Origin: an uncultured Acetobacteraceae bacterium
GTDB taxonomy: Bacteria; Pseudomonadota; Alphaproteobacteria; Acetobacterales; Acetobacteraceae
Length of the DNA: 39,898 nucleotides
Reading direction: 5' to 3'
NCBI GenBank assembly: GCA_937873225.1
Contig: CALMVN010000236.1
Location: forward strand, 1-39,898
The notes below the pieces were generated by a model. It worked only from the letters and a program-made list of their open reading frames with translations, was not told where the DNA came from and made no database searches. The translations under genes were made by a program, and so were the position numbers. Below are positions 1 through 7,960 of the stretch, one piece after another (position 1 is the stretch's first letter; every line of letters starts with the position of its first letter).

Positions 1-2
1 AC

Positions 3-785
3 GGGCCATGGCTGCCGTTCGATGCCGGGAGCATCCTGGTGGTGCCGCCGCGCCAGGCGCATCGGGTGGGCGAGGCGGGGCCGGTCGCGGGGTCGGTCCG
101 CGCCGAGGACCGGTGTTCGCTCCTGGGCGACGGGCTGGTCACGTTCACGGCCGGAAACGGCAGCCGCGACGTCCTGCTGCTGTGCGGGGCGATCTCCGCC
201 TCTTACGCGACGGCGCTCGAACTGTTCGACCTGTTGCGGGAGCCGCTGGTCAAGGACGTGTCGGCCGATCCCGCCGCCGGCCACGCCTTCGCGCTCATGC
301 GGGGCGAGGTTTCGCGGCCGGGTCTCGGGACGCAGGCCATGACGGAGCTGCTGATGAAGCAGTGCCTCGTGGCGCTGCTGCGGGCGCGGCTGGAACACGG
401 CGACGGTTCCGGGTTGTCGGCGGCGCTGCACCATCCGCGGCTCGTGCGCGCGGTGCTGGCCGTGCTGGAGGATCCGGCTGGGCGGCACAGCGTGGCGAGC
501 CTGGCAACGGTGGCCGGGATGAGCCGGGCCTCGTTCGCCGACCACTTCTCGCGGGCGTTCCCGTACGGGCCGATGGACTTCGTGCAGAAGGTGCGCCTCC
601 GGATCGCCGCGCGCCTGCTGGCGACGACGGTGCTGCCGGTCAAGGTGATCGCGCAGAGCGTCGGCTATGGCGGTCCCGCGGCGCTGGCGCGGGCGTTCCG
701 GGCGTCCTACGGCATCGATCCGGTCGGCTATCGCCGCGCCGGCATCGACGACCCGCGCGAGCCGCGGGGCCCGGGCCAGGGCTAG
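3..785 (+). CDS. AraC-family transcriptional regulator with cupin N-domain (5' end outside window)
   Basis: The reading frame is open to the left edge and starts in-frame with GPWLPFDAGSILVVPPRQAH, typical of the cupin-6 effector domain of AraC regulators, so the true start lies upstream of the window. The C-terminal third is a two-helix-turn-helix AraC domain: SVASLATVAGMSRASFADHF is the first HTH, and VKVIAQSVGYGGPAALARAF followed by YGIDPVGYRR is the second with its signature. It should be a cytoplasmic DNA-binding activator or repressor with a small-molecule or redox-sensing cupin. The catalase-family gene starts 137 bp downstream on the same strand and is a plausible target or operon partner, but no operator was identified. 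The family call is firm; the ligand is unknown. Confidence 0.9.
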   Translation, partial: GPWLPFDAGSILVVPPRQAHRVGEAGPVAGSVRAEDRCSLLGDGLVTFTAGNGSRDVLLLCGAISASYATALELFDLLREPLVKDVSADPAAGHAFALMRGEVSRPGLGTQAMTELLMKQCLVALLRARLEHGDGSGLSAALHHPRLVRAVLAVLEDPAGRHSVASLATVAGMSRASFADHFSRAFPYGPMDFVQKVRLRIAARLLATTVLPVKVIAQSVGYGGPAALARAFRASYGIDPVGYRRAGIDDPREPRGPGQG

Positions 786-922
786 GCCGCCGGGCGTCCA
801 GATCAGACGGCCGATCGTCCAGATCCGCCGCGGCGAGGCAAAGCAGGCCCGGCTCGCGCGTTCGCAGGGCCACGCCGTGGGGTGTTCCGCGGCACCCTGG
901 TCCAGCCCCGATCGGAGTCGAC

Positions 923-2014
923 ATGTCGGCCACCACCCAGCCCGTCTCGCCGCTGCGCTTCACCCCCTCGATGGAAACCCCCGACGCGAACGAGGCGGAA
1001 ACCAACCAGGGGCTGATCGACGCGCTGGACAGGATCAGCCGGACCACGTTCGAGCATTCCGGCCACGCCATCCGCTCGGTGCACGCCAAGGCGCACGGGG
1101 TGGTGCACGGGACGCTGCAGGTGCTGGACCGCCTGCCGCCCGAGTATGCGCAGGGGCTGTTCGCCAAGCCCGCCAGCTACCGTGCGGCGCTGCGCTTCTC
1201 CACCGTTCCCGGCGACATCCTGGACGACAGCGTGTCCACCCCGCGCGGGCTGGCGCTGAAGGTGGTCGGGGTCGAGGGCGTCCGCCTGCCCGGCAGCGAG
1301 AACGACGCCACCCAGGACTTCATCATGGTCAACGCGCCGGCGTTCAGTGCGCCGACGGCGGCCAAGTTCCTCGGCAACCTCAAGATGCTGGCCGCCACCA
1401 CCGACAAGGCGGAAGGGCTGAAGAAGGCGGTGTCGGCGGTCAACCGGGCGACGGAGTCCGTGATCGAGGCGTTCGGCGGCAAGAGCCCGACGCTCACCAC
1501 CATGGGCGGCCAGAAGCAGACGCACATCCTGGGCGAGACCTTCTACTCGCAGGTGCCAATCCTGTACGGCGAGTACGTCGCCAAGTTCAGCGCAACCCCC
1601 GTGTTCGACCTGTCCCTGCTCGCCGGGGCGCCGATCGACACCAGCGATCCGAACGCGCTGCGCACGGCGGTATCGCAGCACTTTGCCAGCCACGGCGGCG
1701 AATGGGACTTCCGCGTCCAGCTCTGCACCGACCTCGACGCCATGCCGATCGAGGATGCCAGCGTGGTCTGGCCGGAGGACAGGAGCCCCTACGTGCCGGT
1801 GGCGCGGCTGACCGTCACGCCGCAGGACTCGTGGAGCGCCGAGGGCGTGGCGGCGATCGACGAGGGGGCGTCGTTCAGCCCGTGGCACGGGCTTGCGGCG
1901 CACCGGCCGCTGGGCTCGGTGATGCGGGCGCGGAACACGACCTATGCCAGCTCGGCCCGGTTCCGCTCCGAGCACAATGGCTGCCCGATCCACGAGCCGA
2001 AGGCGGGAGGGTGA
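923..2014 (+). CDS. Catalase-family haem protein (SrpA/y4iL-like, small-subunit type)
   Basis: The product is 363 aa. The start is the ATG preceded by GGAG with 6-nt spacing; the frame is open further upstream but without catalase similarity. SVHAKAHGVVHG near residues 52-63 holds the candidate distal haem His54, and ALRFSTVPGD near 89-98 matches the conserved catalase RFSTV segment. Its length fits the reduced catalase-related family, which keeps the haem core but lacks the clade-specific C-terminal domains of the roughly 480-700 aa true catalases. The expected role is haem-dependent peroxide or organic peroxide breakdown; real catalase activity is uncertain in this subfamily. The C-terminus (YASSARFRSEHNGCPIH) is the usual end of these proteins. 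No signal peptide is seen, so it is probably cytosolic. It lies downstream of the AraC gene. Confidence 0.88.
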   Translation: MSATTQPVSPLRFTPSMETPDANEAETNQGLIDALDRISRTTFEHSGHAIRSVHAKAHGVVHGTLQVLDRLPPEYAQGLFAKPASYRAALRFSTVPGDILDDSVSTPRGLALKVVGVEGVRLPGSENDATQDFIMVNAPAFSAPTAAKFLGNLKMLAATTDKAEGLKKAVSAVNRATESVIEAFGGKSPTLTTMGGQKQTHILGETFYSQVPILYGEYVAKFSATPVFDLSLLAGAPIDTSDPNALRTAVSQHFASHGGEWDFRVQLCTDLDAMPIEDASVVWPEDRSPYVPVARLTVTPQDSWSAEGVAAIDEGASFSPWHGLAAHRPLGSVMRARNTTYASSARFRSEHNGCPIHEPKAGG

Positions 2015-2033
2015 GCGGCAGGAAAAGGCAAGG

Positions 2034-2074
2034 CCAGGGCTCTGCCCTGGACCCGCTCAAGGCGAAGCCTTGAG
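2034..2074. terminator. Two adjacent perfect hairpins between convergent genes (bidirectional terminator candidate)
   Basis: CCAGGGC-tct-GCCCTGG (2034-2050) is followed by CTCAAGGC-gaa-GCCTTGAG (2056-2074). Both stems are perfect and both loops are 3 nt. They occupy the 68-bp gap between the convergent catalase and phosphodiesterase genes. There is no long T-run, so Rho-independent termination is inferred from position and stability only. Similar GC-rich double hairpins are common intergenic elements in Acetobacteraceae. Confidence 0.6.
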
Positions 2075-2082
2075 AATCCAGA

Positions 2083-3948
2083 TCAGGCCAGGGTCAGGCC
2101 GTAGCGCACGAAGCCGCCGCTGCCTTCGCCGAGGCGGGAAACGGCCGGATGGGCGGCCAGGTGGCGGGCGGTCTCGGCGTTGCCGTCGAAGCCGAGCAGG
2201 ACCGGGGTCGCGAACGGGCGGAAGCGCCAGACCGGCGCCGCCACGGGCGCCACCTGCCGGTGCTGCAGGACGTAGCGCACGATCACGTCGCGGTTCAGGT
2301 CCGGGGCCTGCAGCACCAGGTGCCCAGCGCCGGTGCCGGGAAAGCCGCCGCCGCCGTCGGCGCGGTAGTTGTTGGTCACCACCAGGAAGCTGTCCGCGGG
2401 CGTCACCGCCCTGCCCTCGTGGAACAGCGAAACGATCCGGCGCGCGTCCGGGCGCACCAGCCGGCCCTTGCTGTCGTAGCGACGCGGCTGCGACAGGTCG
2501 ATCTCGTAGGACAGGCCGGCAATGGTGTCGAACAGGTAGCTGGCGGCGCGCGGCGCCACCAGCGGCTGCGCGATGCCGGGCATCGGCTCGATCCGGTTGA
2601 AGATCGCGCAGGAGCGTTCCAGCCATTCGCGCAACTCGTCGCCGTCCACCTTCACCACGCACACCGTGTTGGCGAACATGTAGAGGTTTGCGACCGCCTT
2701 CATGTCCAGCGGGCCGGCGGGAATGTCGACGAACGAGTCGGGGCCGGCGCCGCCGGCCTTGAACGGCGAGGCCGCAGACAGCAGCGGCAGGTGCGCGTGC
2801 GAGGTGGCGGTGAGCAGCGGGCGCGCGTACCAGAGCTGCGCGTCGTTCACCAGCGTCAGCGCGGCGTCGTTGCCGAGCAGCGAGAAGTAGGTGTTGATCG
2901 GCACCGCGGTGCTGCCGACCGGCTGCTCCATCCAGCGCAGCGTCGCCTGGTGCTCGGGTGCCGCGGCGGCGAGCACCGACGCGTCGGCGGCCACCAGCGG
3001 CACCGCATCCCGCCCGTCGCGACGGAAGATCGGCCGCACCTCGACCTGGAACGAGGCGACCTGCCAGGACCCGTCGTGGTCGCGCCGCAGCAGGAGGTCG
3101 ACCAGGCCGAGATGGCTGCCCCAGTAGCCGGGCATCACCGCCGGGACGCCGCCGAGCGTGCCGCGCACGGCGTCCACGCCGGCCAGGCCCTCGTAGTCCG
3201 GGCCGGGGAACACGCGGTGCGCGTGGCCGCACAGGATCACGTCGATCCCGGGCACCGCGGCGAGATGCAGCGACGCGTTCTCCTCGCCGCCGCCACGCGG
3301 CTGCGCCGAGATCCCGGAATGGCACAGCGCCACCACCAGGTCGCAGCGCGCGCGCAAGGAAGGCACGTGTCGGCGCGCGGCGTCGACGATGTCGATCGTG
3401 TCGACCTGGCCGTCGAGGCGCGCCTTGTCCCAGACCGTGATCTGCGGCGTCACCAGGCCGATCACGCCGACGCGCAGGGCGTGGAACGCACCGGCCTGGT
3501 CGGTCACCGTGCGCTCCAGCACGACGGTGGGCGGCATCAGGCTGCCGCCGTCAGCGGTCTCGATGTTGGCGCACACGAACGGGAAGCGCGCCCCGCGCAG
3601 CGCGCGGTGCAGGAAGTCGAGCCCGTAGTTGAACTCGTGGTTGCCCACGGTGGCGGCGTCGTAGCCAAGGAGGTTCATCGCCCGGACCATCGGGTGGCCG
3701 TCCCGGTCGGTCAGCTTGCCGGACAGCGCCATGTAGTCGCCGAGCGGATTGCCCTGGATGATGTCGCCGTTGTCGAACAGCAGCGTGTTCGCGGCCTCCG
3801 CGCGCGCCTGCGCGATCAGCGTCGCCACCCGGGCGAGCCCCACCGTGTCGTCCTGTCGGCCCTGGTAGTAGTCGTAGCCGTAGACGAACATGTGCAGGTC
3901 GGAGGTTTCGAGCAGCCGCAGCGCCACGACGGACGGTGCCGCCGTCAT
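2083..3948 (-). CDS. 2',3'-cyclic-nucleotide 2'-phosphodiesterase / 3'-nucleotidase-like metallophosphoesterase
   Basis: The product is 621 aa from the ATG at 3948; an in-frame ATG at 3999 would add 17 arginine- and proline-rich residues unlikely to be native. The N-terminal calcineurin-like domain shows the dimetal motifs in order: TSDLHMFVYGYDYY (Asp17, His19), DNGDIIQGNP (Asp59, Asp62), VGNHEFNYG (Asn103-His104-Glu105), ALCHSG and CGHAH. A C-terminal 5'-nucleotidase domain follows from about residue 350 (INTYFSLLGNDAAL onward). This is the CpdB/YfkN architecture, which hydrolyses cyclic 2',3'-nucleotides and 3'-nucleotides in nucleotide salvage. CpdB is usually periplasmic, but neither possible start gives a convincing signal peptide here, so location is unclear. 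It is monocistronic and convergent with the catalase gene. Confidence 0.88.
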   Translation of the reverse strand: MTAAPSVVALRLLETSDLHMFVYGYDYYQGRQDDTVGLARVATLIAQARAEAANTLLFDNGDIIQGNPLGDYMALSGKLTDRDGHPMVRAMNLLGYDAATVGNHEFNYGLDFLHRALRGARFPFVCANIETADGGSLMPPTVVLERTVTDQAGAFHALRVGVIGLVTPQITVWDKARLDGQVDTIDIVDAARRHVPSLRARCDLVVALCHSGISAQPRGGGEENASLHLAAVPGIDVILCGHAHRVFPGPDYEGLAGVDAVRGTLGGVPAVMPGYWGSHLGLVDLLLRRDHDGSWQVASFQVEVRPIFRRDGRDAVPLVAADASVLAAAAPEHQATLRWMEQPVGSTAVPINTYFSLLGNDAALTLVNDAQLWYARPLLTATSHAHLPLLSAASPFKAGGAGPDSFVDIPAGPLDMKAVANLYMFANTVCVVKVDGDELREWLERSCAIFNRIEPMPGIAQPLVAPRAASYLFDTIAGLSYEIDLSQPRRYDSKGRLVRPDARRIVSLFHEGRAVTPADSFLVVTNNYRADGGGGFPGTGAGHLVLQAPDLNRDVIVRYVLQHRQVAPVAAPVWRFRPFATPVLLGFDGNAETARHLAAHPAVSRLGEGSGGFVRYGLTLA

Positions 3949-4093
3949 GAAAGGTTCCGCCGCTTCGGTCCGCCGGCAGCGACCGGGGCGCCGGGGCATC
4001 CGACCGCCCGGAGCGTCGCGTTCATCGGCATCGACAGCCTCGTGCCCCTCTCCGGGATGACCCCGCGTCGCAAGATCCGGCCGGTCCCGACGG

Positions 4094-5503
4094 TCAGATC
4101 GCGGCCTCGGCGAAGATCCGCGTCACGTCGCCGTTCCACGCGCCAGCATAGCGCGAAAGCCAGTGCTCGGCCTGGGTCGGCGCGCCGGCCACGATCGGCA
4201 GCAGCGGATGGAGGTGGCGCCGCTCGTCGCGGTTCTGGCCGTCCTGCAGGGCACGCGCGGCGAGGCCGTCCTCGGCGATCGACACGAGGCGCGCGGCAAG
4301 CGGGCGCACCGTACCTGCCGCCTTGCCGTCCGGCCAGGAAGCGTCGAGGCCGCGCGCCGGCACCTGCGCGCGCAGCGCGGCGTAGGCCTCCCAGGGCTGC
4401 TCGCGCACCAGCGCGTCGGCGGCCGCCAGGGCCGCAGGGTCGTAGAGCAGCCCGGTCCAGAACGCCGATTGCGCCAGCATCATCGGGATCGAGCCGGCAT
4501 CCGAGCCGCGCATCTCCAGGAAGCGCTTGATCCGCACGTCGGTGAACACGGTGGTGAGGTGGTCGTCGAAGTCGCCCAGCGTCGGGCGCAGGTGCTCGAG
4601 CCCCGGCTGGCGGTTCTGCATCCAGGCACGGAACGAGGCGCCCGCCACGTCGATCATCGCGCCGTCGCGGTTGACGAAGTACATCGGCACGTCGAGCGCC
4701 CATTCGACGTAGCGGCCGAAGCCGAAGCCGGGCTCAAAGAACAGGGGCGGCATGCCGCTGCGGGCGTTGTCGGTGTCGGTCCAGACCCGGGCGCGGGTGG
4801 ACAGCAGCCCGTTCGGCCGGCCCTCCTCGAACGGCGAGTTGGCGAACAGCGCGGTCGCCACCGGCTGCAGCGCCAGCGACACGCGCAGCTTGGTCGCCAT
4901 GTCGGCCTCCGAGCCGTAGTCCAGGTTCACCTGCACGGTGCAGGTGCGCAGCATCATGTCCAGGCCGTACTGCCCGACCAGCGGCATGTAGCGGCGCATG
5001 ATGGCGTAGCGGCTTTTCGGCATGAACGGCATGTCGGCGCGGGTCGCGACCGGGTGGAAGCCCAGCGGCGCGAAGCCGAGCCCGAGCGCGTCCGCGTGCG
5101 GTCGCAGGTGGGCGGCATGCGCCAGCAGCTCGGCCTCGGTGTCGTGCAGGGTTCCGAGCGGCGCGCCGGACAGCTCGAACTGGCCGGCCGGCTCCAGCGA
5201 CAGCGAGCCGCCCTTGTTCGGCCCCTGCCCCTTCAGGCCGATCAGGTGGCCGGCGTCGGTGATCGGCTCCCAGGAGGCCGGGTCGGCGGCATAGGCGGCG
5301 AGCAGGTCGGCGATGCCGCGCGGCTGGTAGGCCGGTGCCGACCACGCCGCACCGCCCGCGGCACCCGGCCAGCGGAAGCCGAACTTCTCGTGCTCGGTGC
5401 CGATCCGCCAGTCCGCGCGCGGCTTGGCGCCGGCGGCCAGATGCGCCGCGAGCTGGTCCGCCGACTCGATCGGGGTGTCGTCTTGGTCGCCGGGGTTCGA
5501 CAT
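4094..5503 (-). CDS. gshA: Glutamate-cysteine ligase, plant/alphaproteobacterial type
   Basis: The product is 469 aa. It catalyses ATP-dependent joining of glutamate and cysteine, the first step of glutathione synthesis, in the cytosol. Features are the N-terminal TPIESADQLAAHLAAG and WRIGTEHEKFGFR, then SLEPAGQFELSGAP and the substrate-pocket segments MPKSRYAIMRRYMP and CTVQVNLDYGSEADM, all diagnostic of the plant-type GCL found in Alphaproteobacteria; length is normal. I chose the ATG at 5503 because MSNPGDQDD is the usual family N-terminus. An in-frame ATG at 5518 is possible, though AGGA abuts it directly. The gene lies 103 bp downstream of rsmE on the same strand, a neighbourhood conserved in Alphaproteobacteria, and the two may be cotranscribed. 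Confidence 0.94.
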   Translation of the reverse strand: MSNPGDQDDTPIESADQLAAHLAAGAKPRADWRIGTEHEKFGFRWPGAAGGAAWSAPAYQPRGIADLLAAYAADPASWEPITDAGHLIGLKGQGPNKGGSLSLEPAGQFELSGAPLGTLHDTEAELLAHAAHLRPHADALGLGFAPLGFHPVATRADMPFMPKSRYAIMRRYMPLVGQYGLDMMLRTCTVQVNLDYGSEADMATKLRVSLALQPVATALFANSPFEEGRPNGLLSTRARVWTDTDNARSGMPPLFFEPGFGFGRYVEWALDVPMYFVNRDGAMIDVAGASFRAWMQNRQPGLEHLRPTLGDFDDHLTTVFTDVRIKRFLEMRGSDAGSIPMMLAQSAFWTGLLYDPAALAAADALVREQPWEAYAALRAQVPARGLDASWPDGKAAGTVRPLAARLVSIAEDGLAARALQDGQNRDERRHLHPLLPIVAGAPTQAEHWLSRYAGAWNGDVTRIFAEAAI

Positions 5504-5606
5504 CGGGCGCGCACGCATTCCTGGGAGGACGGCGCCGCCTGGGCGGGGCGCCGGGTGTTCGGCAGTGTCTATGGCGCTGCCGCCGGTCCGGGGCAACCTC
5601 GGGGGT

Positions 5607-6326
5607 TCAGCCCGCGAGGGCGGCCAGCCCGGCGAGGGCGGCGGTTTCGGCGCGCAGGATCAGCGGGCCCAGGCTCGCGGCGACCACGAACCGGCGGCTG
5701 CGCAGCAGCGCCCGCTCGTCGGGCGAGAAGCCGCCTTCCGGCCCGACCAGCAGGCCCGGCTGGAGCCCGGAGGGCGTGCGGGCGCGCCAGGCGGCGAGGC
5801 TGCCGGCTCCTTCCGGGGCCGCCCGCTCCAGCGCCACCAGCAGCGGCCGGCCGGGATCCCACGTGCCGAGCAGCTCCGGCAGCCGGACCGGCCCGGCGAT
5901 CTCCGGCACGCTCAGCCGCTCGCACTGCTCCGCCGCCTCGGTGGCGATCGCGGTCCAGCGCCCGGCGTTGATGCGGGCGGACACCGTGCGCTCGGTGAGG
6001 ACCGGATGCAGCGCCGCCGCGCCGAGCTCGGTCGCCATGCGCACCACGAGGTCGGTGGCATCGCGCTTGAGGGGCGCGAACAGCAGGGTCGGCCCCGGCT
6101 CGGGCAACGGCGGACGCAGCTGCCGGTCGAGGCGGAACCGGCCGCGCCCCTTGCGCAGCGCCTCGATGGTGGCGCTCCACTCGCCGTCGCGGGCGTTGAA
6201 CAGGCGCACCTCGTCGCCAGGCTGACGGCGCAGCACGGCGCCGAGATAGTGCGCCTGGCCTTCCGTCATCGGCAGCATCGCGTCCGGCGACAAGGCCTGG
6301 GCGTGAAGTCTGGGCAGGTCCTGCAC
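5607..6326 (-). CDS. rsmE: 16S rRNA (uracil1498-N3)-methyltransferase
   Basis: The product is 239 aa. It transfers a methyl group from S-adenosylmethionine to N3 of U1498 in 16S rRNA. The N-terminal PUA-like part carries QAHYLGAVLRRQPGDEVRLF. The C-terminal SPOUT (trefoil-knot) domain carries ATELGAAALHPVLTERT, AAEQCERLSVPEI, LLVGPEGGFSPDE and LGPLILRAETAALAGLAAL, which form the SAM-binding knot. The frame is open far upstream; I chose the GTG at 6326 because it is preceded by GGAG (8-nt spacing) and gives the family's usual opening. It is divergent from ubiA, 48 bp apart, so the two promoters must share a short region, and it lies upstream of gshA. Confidence 0.93.
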   Translation of the reverse strand: MQDLPRLHAQALSPDAMLPMTEGQAHYLGAVLRRQPGDEVRLFNARDGEWSATIEALRKGRGRFRLDRQLRPPLPEPGPTLLFAPLKRDATDLVVRMATELGAAALHPVLTERTVSARINAGRWTAIATEAAEQCERLSVPEIAGPVRLPELLGTWDPGRPLLVALERAAPEGAGSLAAWRARTPSGLQPGLLVGPEGGFSPDERALLRSRRFVVAASLGPLILRAETAALAGLAALAG

Positions 6327-6334
6327 CGTGTTCG

Positions 6335-6338
6335 CTCC
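6335..6338 (-). promoter_or_regulatory. Ribosome binding site deciding the rsmE GTG start
   Basis: On the minus strand GGAG lies 8 nt before the GTG at 6326. No ATG with a comparable site occurs in this frame near the domain start, so the GTG is preferred. Confidence 0.6.
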
Positions 6339-6374
6339 GTTGACCGAGGGGCGGACCGGCCATAGCAGGAGTTC

Positions 6375-7277
6375 ATGCCTCACACCGACATCGTCGCCAC
6401 CGGCTGGATCCGGCACCTGCCGGAACGGATGCGCTCCTATGCGCTGCTGGCGCGACTGGACCGGCCGATCGGCACCTGGCTGCTGTTCCTGCCGGGCGCC
6501 TGGGGCATCCTGCTGCCGGGGGGCGTGCCGGGATGGCAGCGGCTGCGGCTGCTGGCGCTGTTCGGGCTCGGCAGCGTGGTGATGCGGTCGGCGGGCTGCG
6601 TGGTCAACGACATGTGGGACCGCGACCTGGACCGGCAGGTGGCGCGCACGCGCGGCCGGCCGCTGGCGTCTGGGGCGCTCAGGATGCGGCAGGCGGGATG
6701 GTTCCTGCTCGGGCTGCTGCTGCTCGGGCTCGGGGTGCTGTTGTCGCTGAACCGGCTGTGCTGGGCGCTGGGCGCCGGGTCGCTCCTGCTGGTGGGGCTG
6801 TATCCGCTGGCCAAGCGGGTGACGTGGTGGCCGCAGCTGGTGATGGGCTTCACCTTCGGCTTCGGCGCGCCCATGGGCTATGCGGCGGCGACCGGGCGGA
6901 TCGACGGGATCCTGTTGTCGCTCTACGCAGGCGCGATCCTGTGGGACCTCGGCTTTGACACCGTGTACGGGTTCCAGGACATGGAGGACGACGCCCTGGT
7001 GGGGGTGAAGTCGACCTCCCGGCTGGTGGCGGCGCGTCCGCGCCGGTTCGTCGCCGGGTGCTACGCGTCGATGCTGGCGGCACTCGCGCTGGCCGGACAC
7101 CTGGCGGGTGTCGGGCCGTGGTTCTGGCCGGCGCTGCTGGGGCCGGCGTTGCTGCTCGGGCTGCAGGTGCGGGCGCTGGAGATCGACAGCCCGGCGACCT
7201 GCCTGCGCCTGTTCCGCGCCAACCGCGAGGTGGGGCTGGCGGTGGCGCTTGCCCTGCTGGCGGGGCTGTGGCGGTGA
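6375..7277 (+). CDS. ubiA: 4-hydroxybenzoate polyprenyltransferase
   Basis: The product is a 300-aa integral membrane prenyltransferase that attaches the polyprenyl tail to 4-hydroxybenzoate in ubiquinone biosynthesis. The first Mg-diphosphate motif is NDMWDRDLD (residues 78-86), followed by RTRGRPLASG. The second is DTVYGFQDMEDD, followed by GVKSTSRL. Some eight hydrophobic segments are visible, including TWLLFLPGAWGILL and FLLGLLLLGLGVLLSL. The N-terminal RSYALLARLDRPIGTWLL is typical of UbiA rather than of the haem O or chlorophyll prenyltransferases. AGGAG precedes the ATG at unusually short spacing (3 nt). It is divergent from rsmE, and the PNPOx-like gene follows 51 bp downstream, possibly in the same transcript. 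Confidence 0.95.
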   Translation: MPHTDIVATGWIRHLPERMRSYALLARLDRPIGTWLLFLPGAWGILLPGGVPGWQRLRLLALFGLGSVVMRSAGCVVNDMWDRDLDRQVARTRGRPLASGALRMRQAGWFLLGLLLLGLGVLLSLNRLCWALGAGSLLLVGLYPLAKRVTWWPQLVMGFTFGFGAPMGYAAATGRIDGILLSLYAGAILWDLGFDTVYGFQDMEDDALVGVKSTSRLVAARPRRFVAGCYASMLAALALAGHLAGVGPWFWPALLGPALLLGLQVRALEIDSPATCLRLFRANREVGLAVALALLAGLWR

Positions 7278-7328
7278 GCGGCGTCTGTCCGAGGCAACCG
7301 TTGCGTCGGCACCGGACTTAGCGATCCC

Positions 7329-7898
7329 ATGGAAGACACGGCCCTGTCGTTCGTCGAGACCGCGCTGTCGGCGCTGGAGCGCGCGCTGCACGAGCGCGGC
7401 TCGGAGCTGCGCAACGTGCAGCTGGCGACGCTGTCGCCGGACGGAGGCCCCGGGCTTCGCACCGTGGTGCTGCGCGGCTTCGAGCGGGCGCCGGCCCGTC
7501 TGGAGATGCACACCGACGCGCGGGCGGCCAAGGCGCGCGACGTGGCCGGCGACGGGAGGGTCAGCGTGCTGGCGTGGTCGGCGGACGAGCAGCTGCAATT
7601 GCGCTTCGACGGCACCGCCCGGCTGCACCGGGACGACGAGGTGGCACGCGGGCGCTGGGACGCGCTGTCGCCCAACGGGCGGAACGCGTACGGGCTGCGC
7701 AGCGATCCGGGCCGACGAATCGAGGATCCGGAGGACCGGACGCACCTGCCCGGGGACGAGCAGTTCCGCTGCTTCGCGGTGATCCTCCTGTCGCCGGACA
7801 GCGTCGACGTGCTGCGGCTCGGGCCGGAGGGCGCGCAGACGCGGGCCATCGGCCGTTTCGTCGGATCCGACCTGTCCGCGGAGTGGGTCGGGCCGTGA
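7329..7898 (+). CDS. Pyridoxamine 5'-phosphate oxidase-family flavoprotein
   Basis: The product is 189 aa and has the split-barrel FMN-binding fold: LRNVQLATLSPDGGPGLRTV, VVLRGFERAPARLEMHTD and AAKARDVAGDGRVSVLAWS correspond to the substrate and FMN strands of the Alr4036/PNPOx-putative family. The length and the lack of the full PdxH C-terminal dimerisation signature argue for a PdxH-like protein of unknown substrate, not the housekeeping PdxH. It is presumed cytosolic. It sits 51 bp after ubiA and is convergent with the coumarate ligase gene, 62 bp away. A small hairpin CCGGTC-gcag-GACCGG (7907-7922) lies between them and could end either transcript. No clear ribosome binding site is seen before the ATG. 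Confidence 0.8.
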   Translation: MEDTALSFVETALSALERALHERGSELRNVQLATLSPDGGPGLRTVVLRGFERAPARLEMHTDARAAKARDVAGDGRVSVLAWSADEQLQLRFDGTARLHRDDEVARGRWDALSPNGRNAYGLRSDPGRRIEDPEDRTHLPGDEQFRCFAVILLSPDSVDVLRLGPEGAQTRAIGRFVGSDLSAEWVGP

Positions 7899-7960
7899 CG
7901 GCTTGGCCGGTCGCAGGACCGGTGGAGCGGCGATCGCCACGGGGTGGGTCGCCGGAATGG

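Noticed and set aside
2149-4530. Long plus-strand open frame (793 codons) opposite the phosphodiesterase and gshA
   Set aside because: Arg/His/Val-rich antisense shadow caused by high GC; no domains, while the minus-strand frames have full motif sets.
7329-7898. Housekeeping pdxH
   Set aside because: Fold fits, but sequence lacks the full PdxH C-terminal signature; called as PNPOx-family only.
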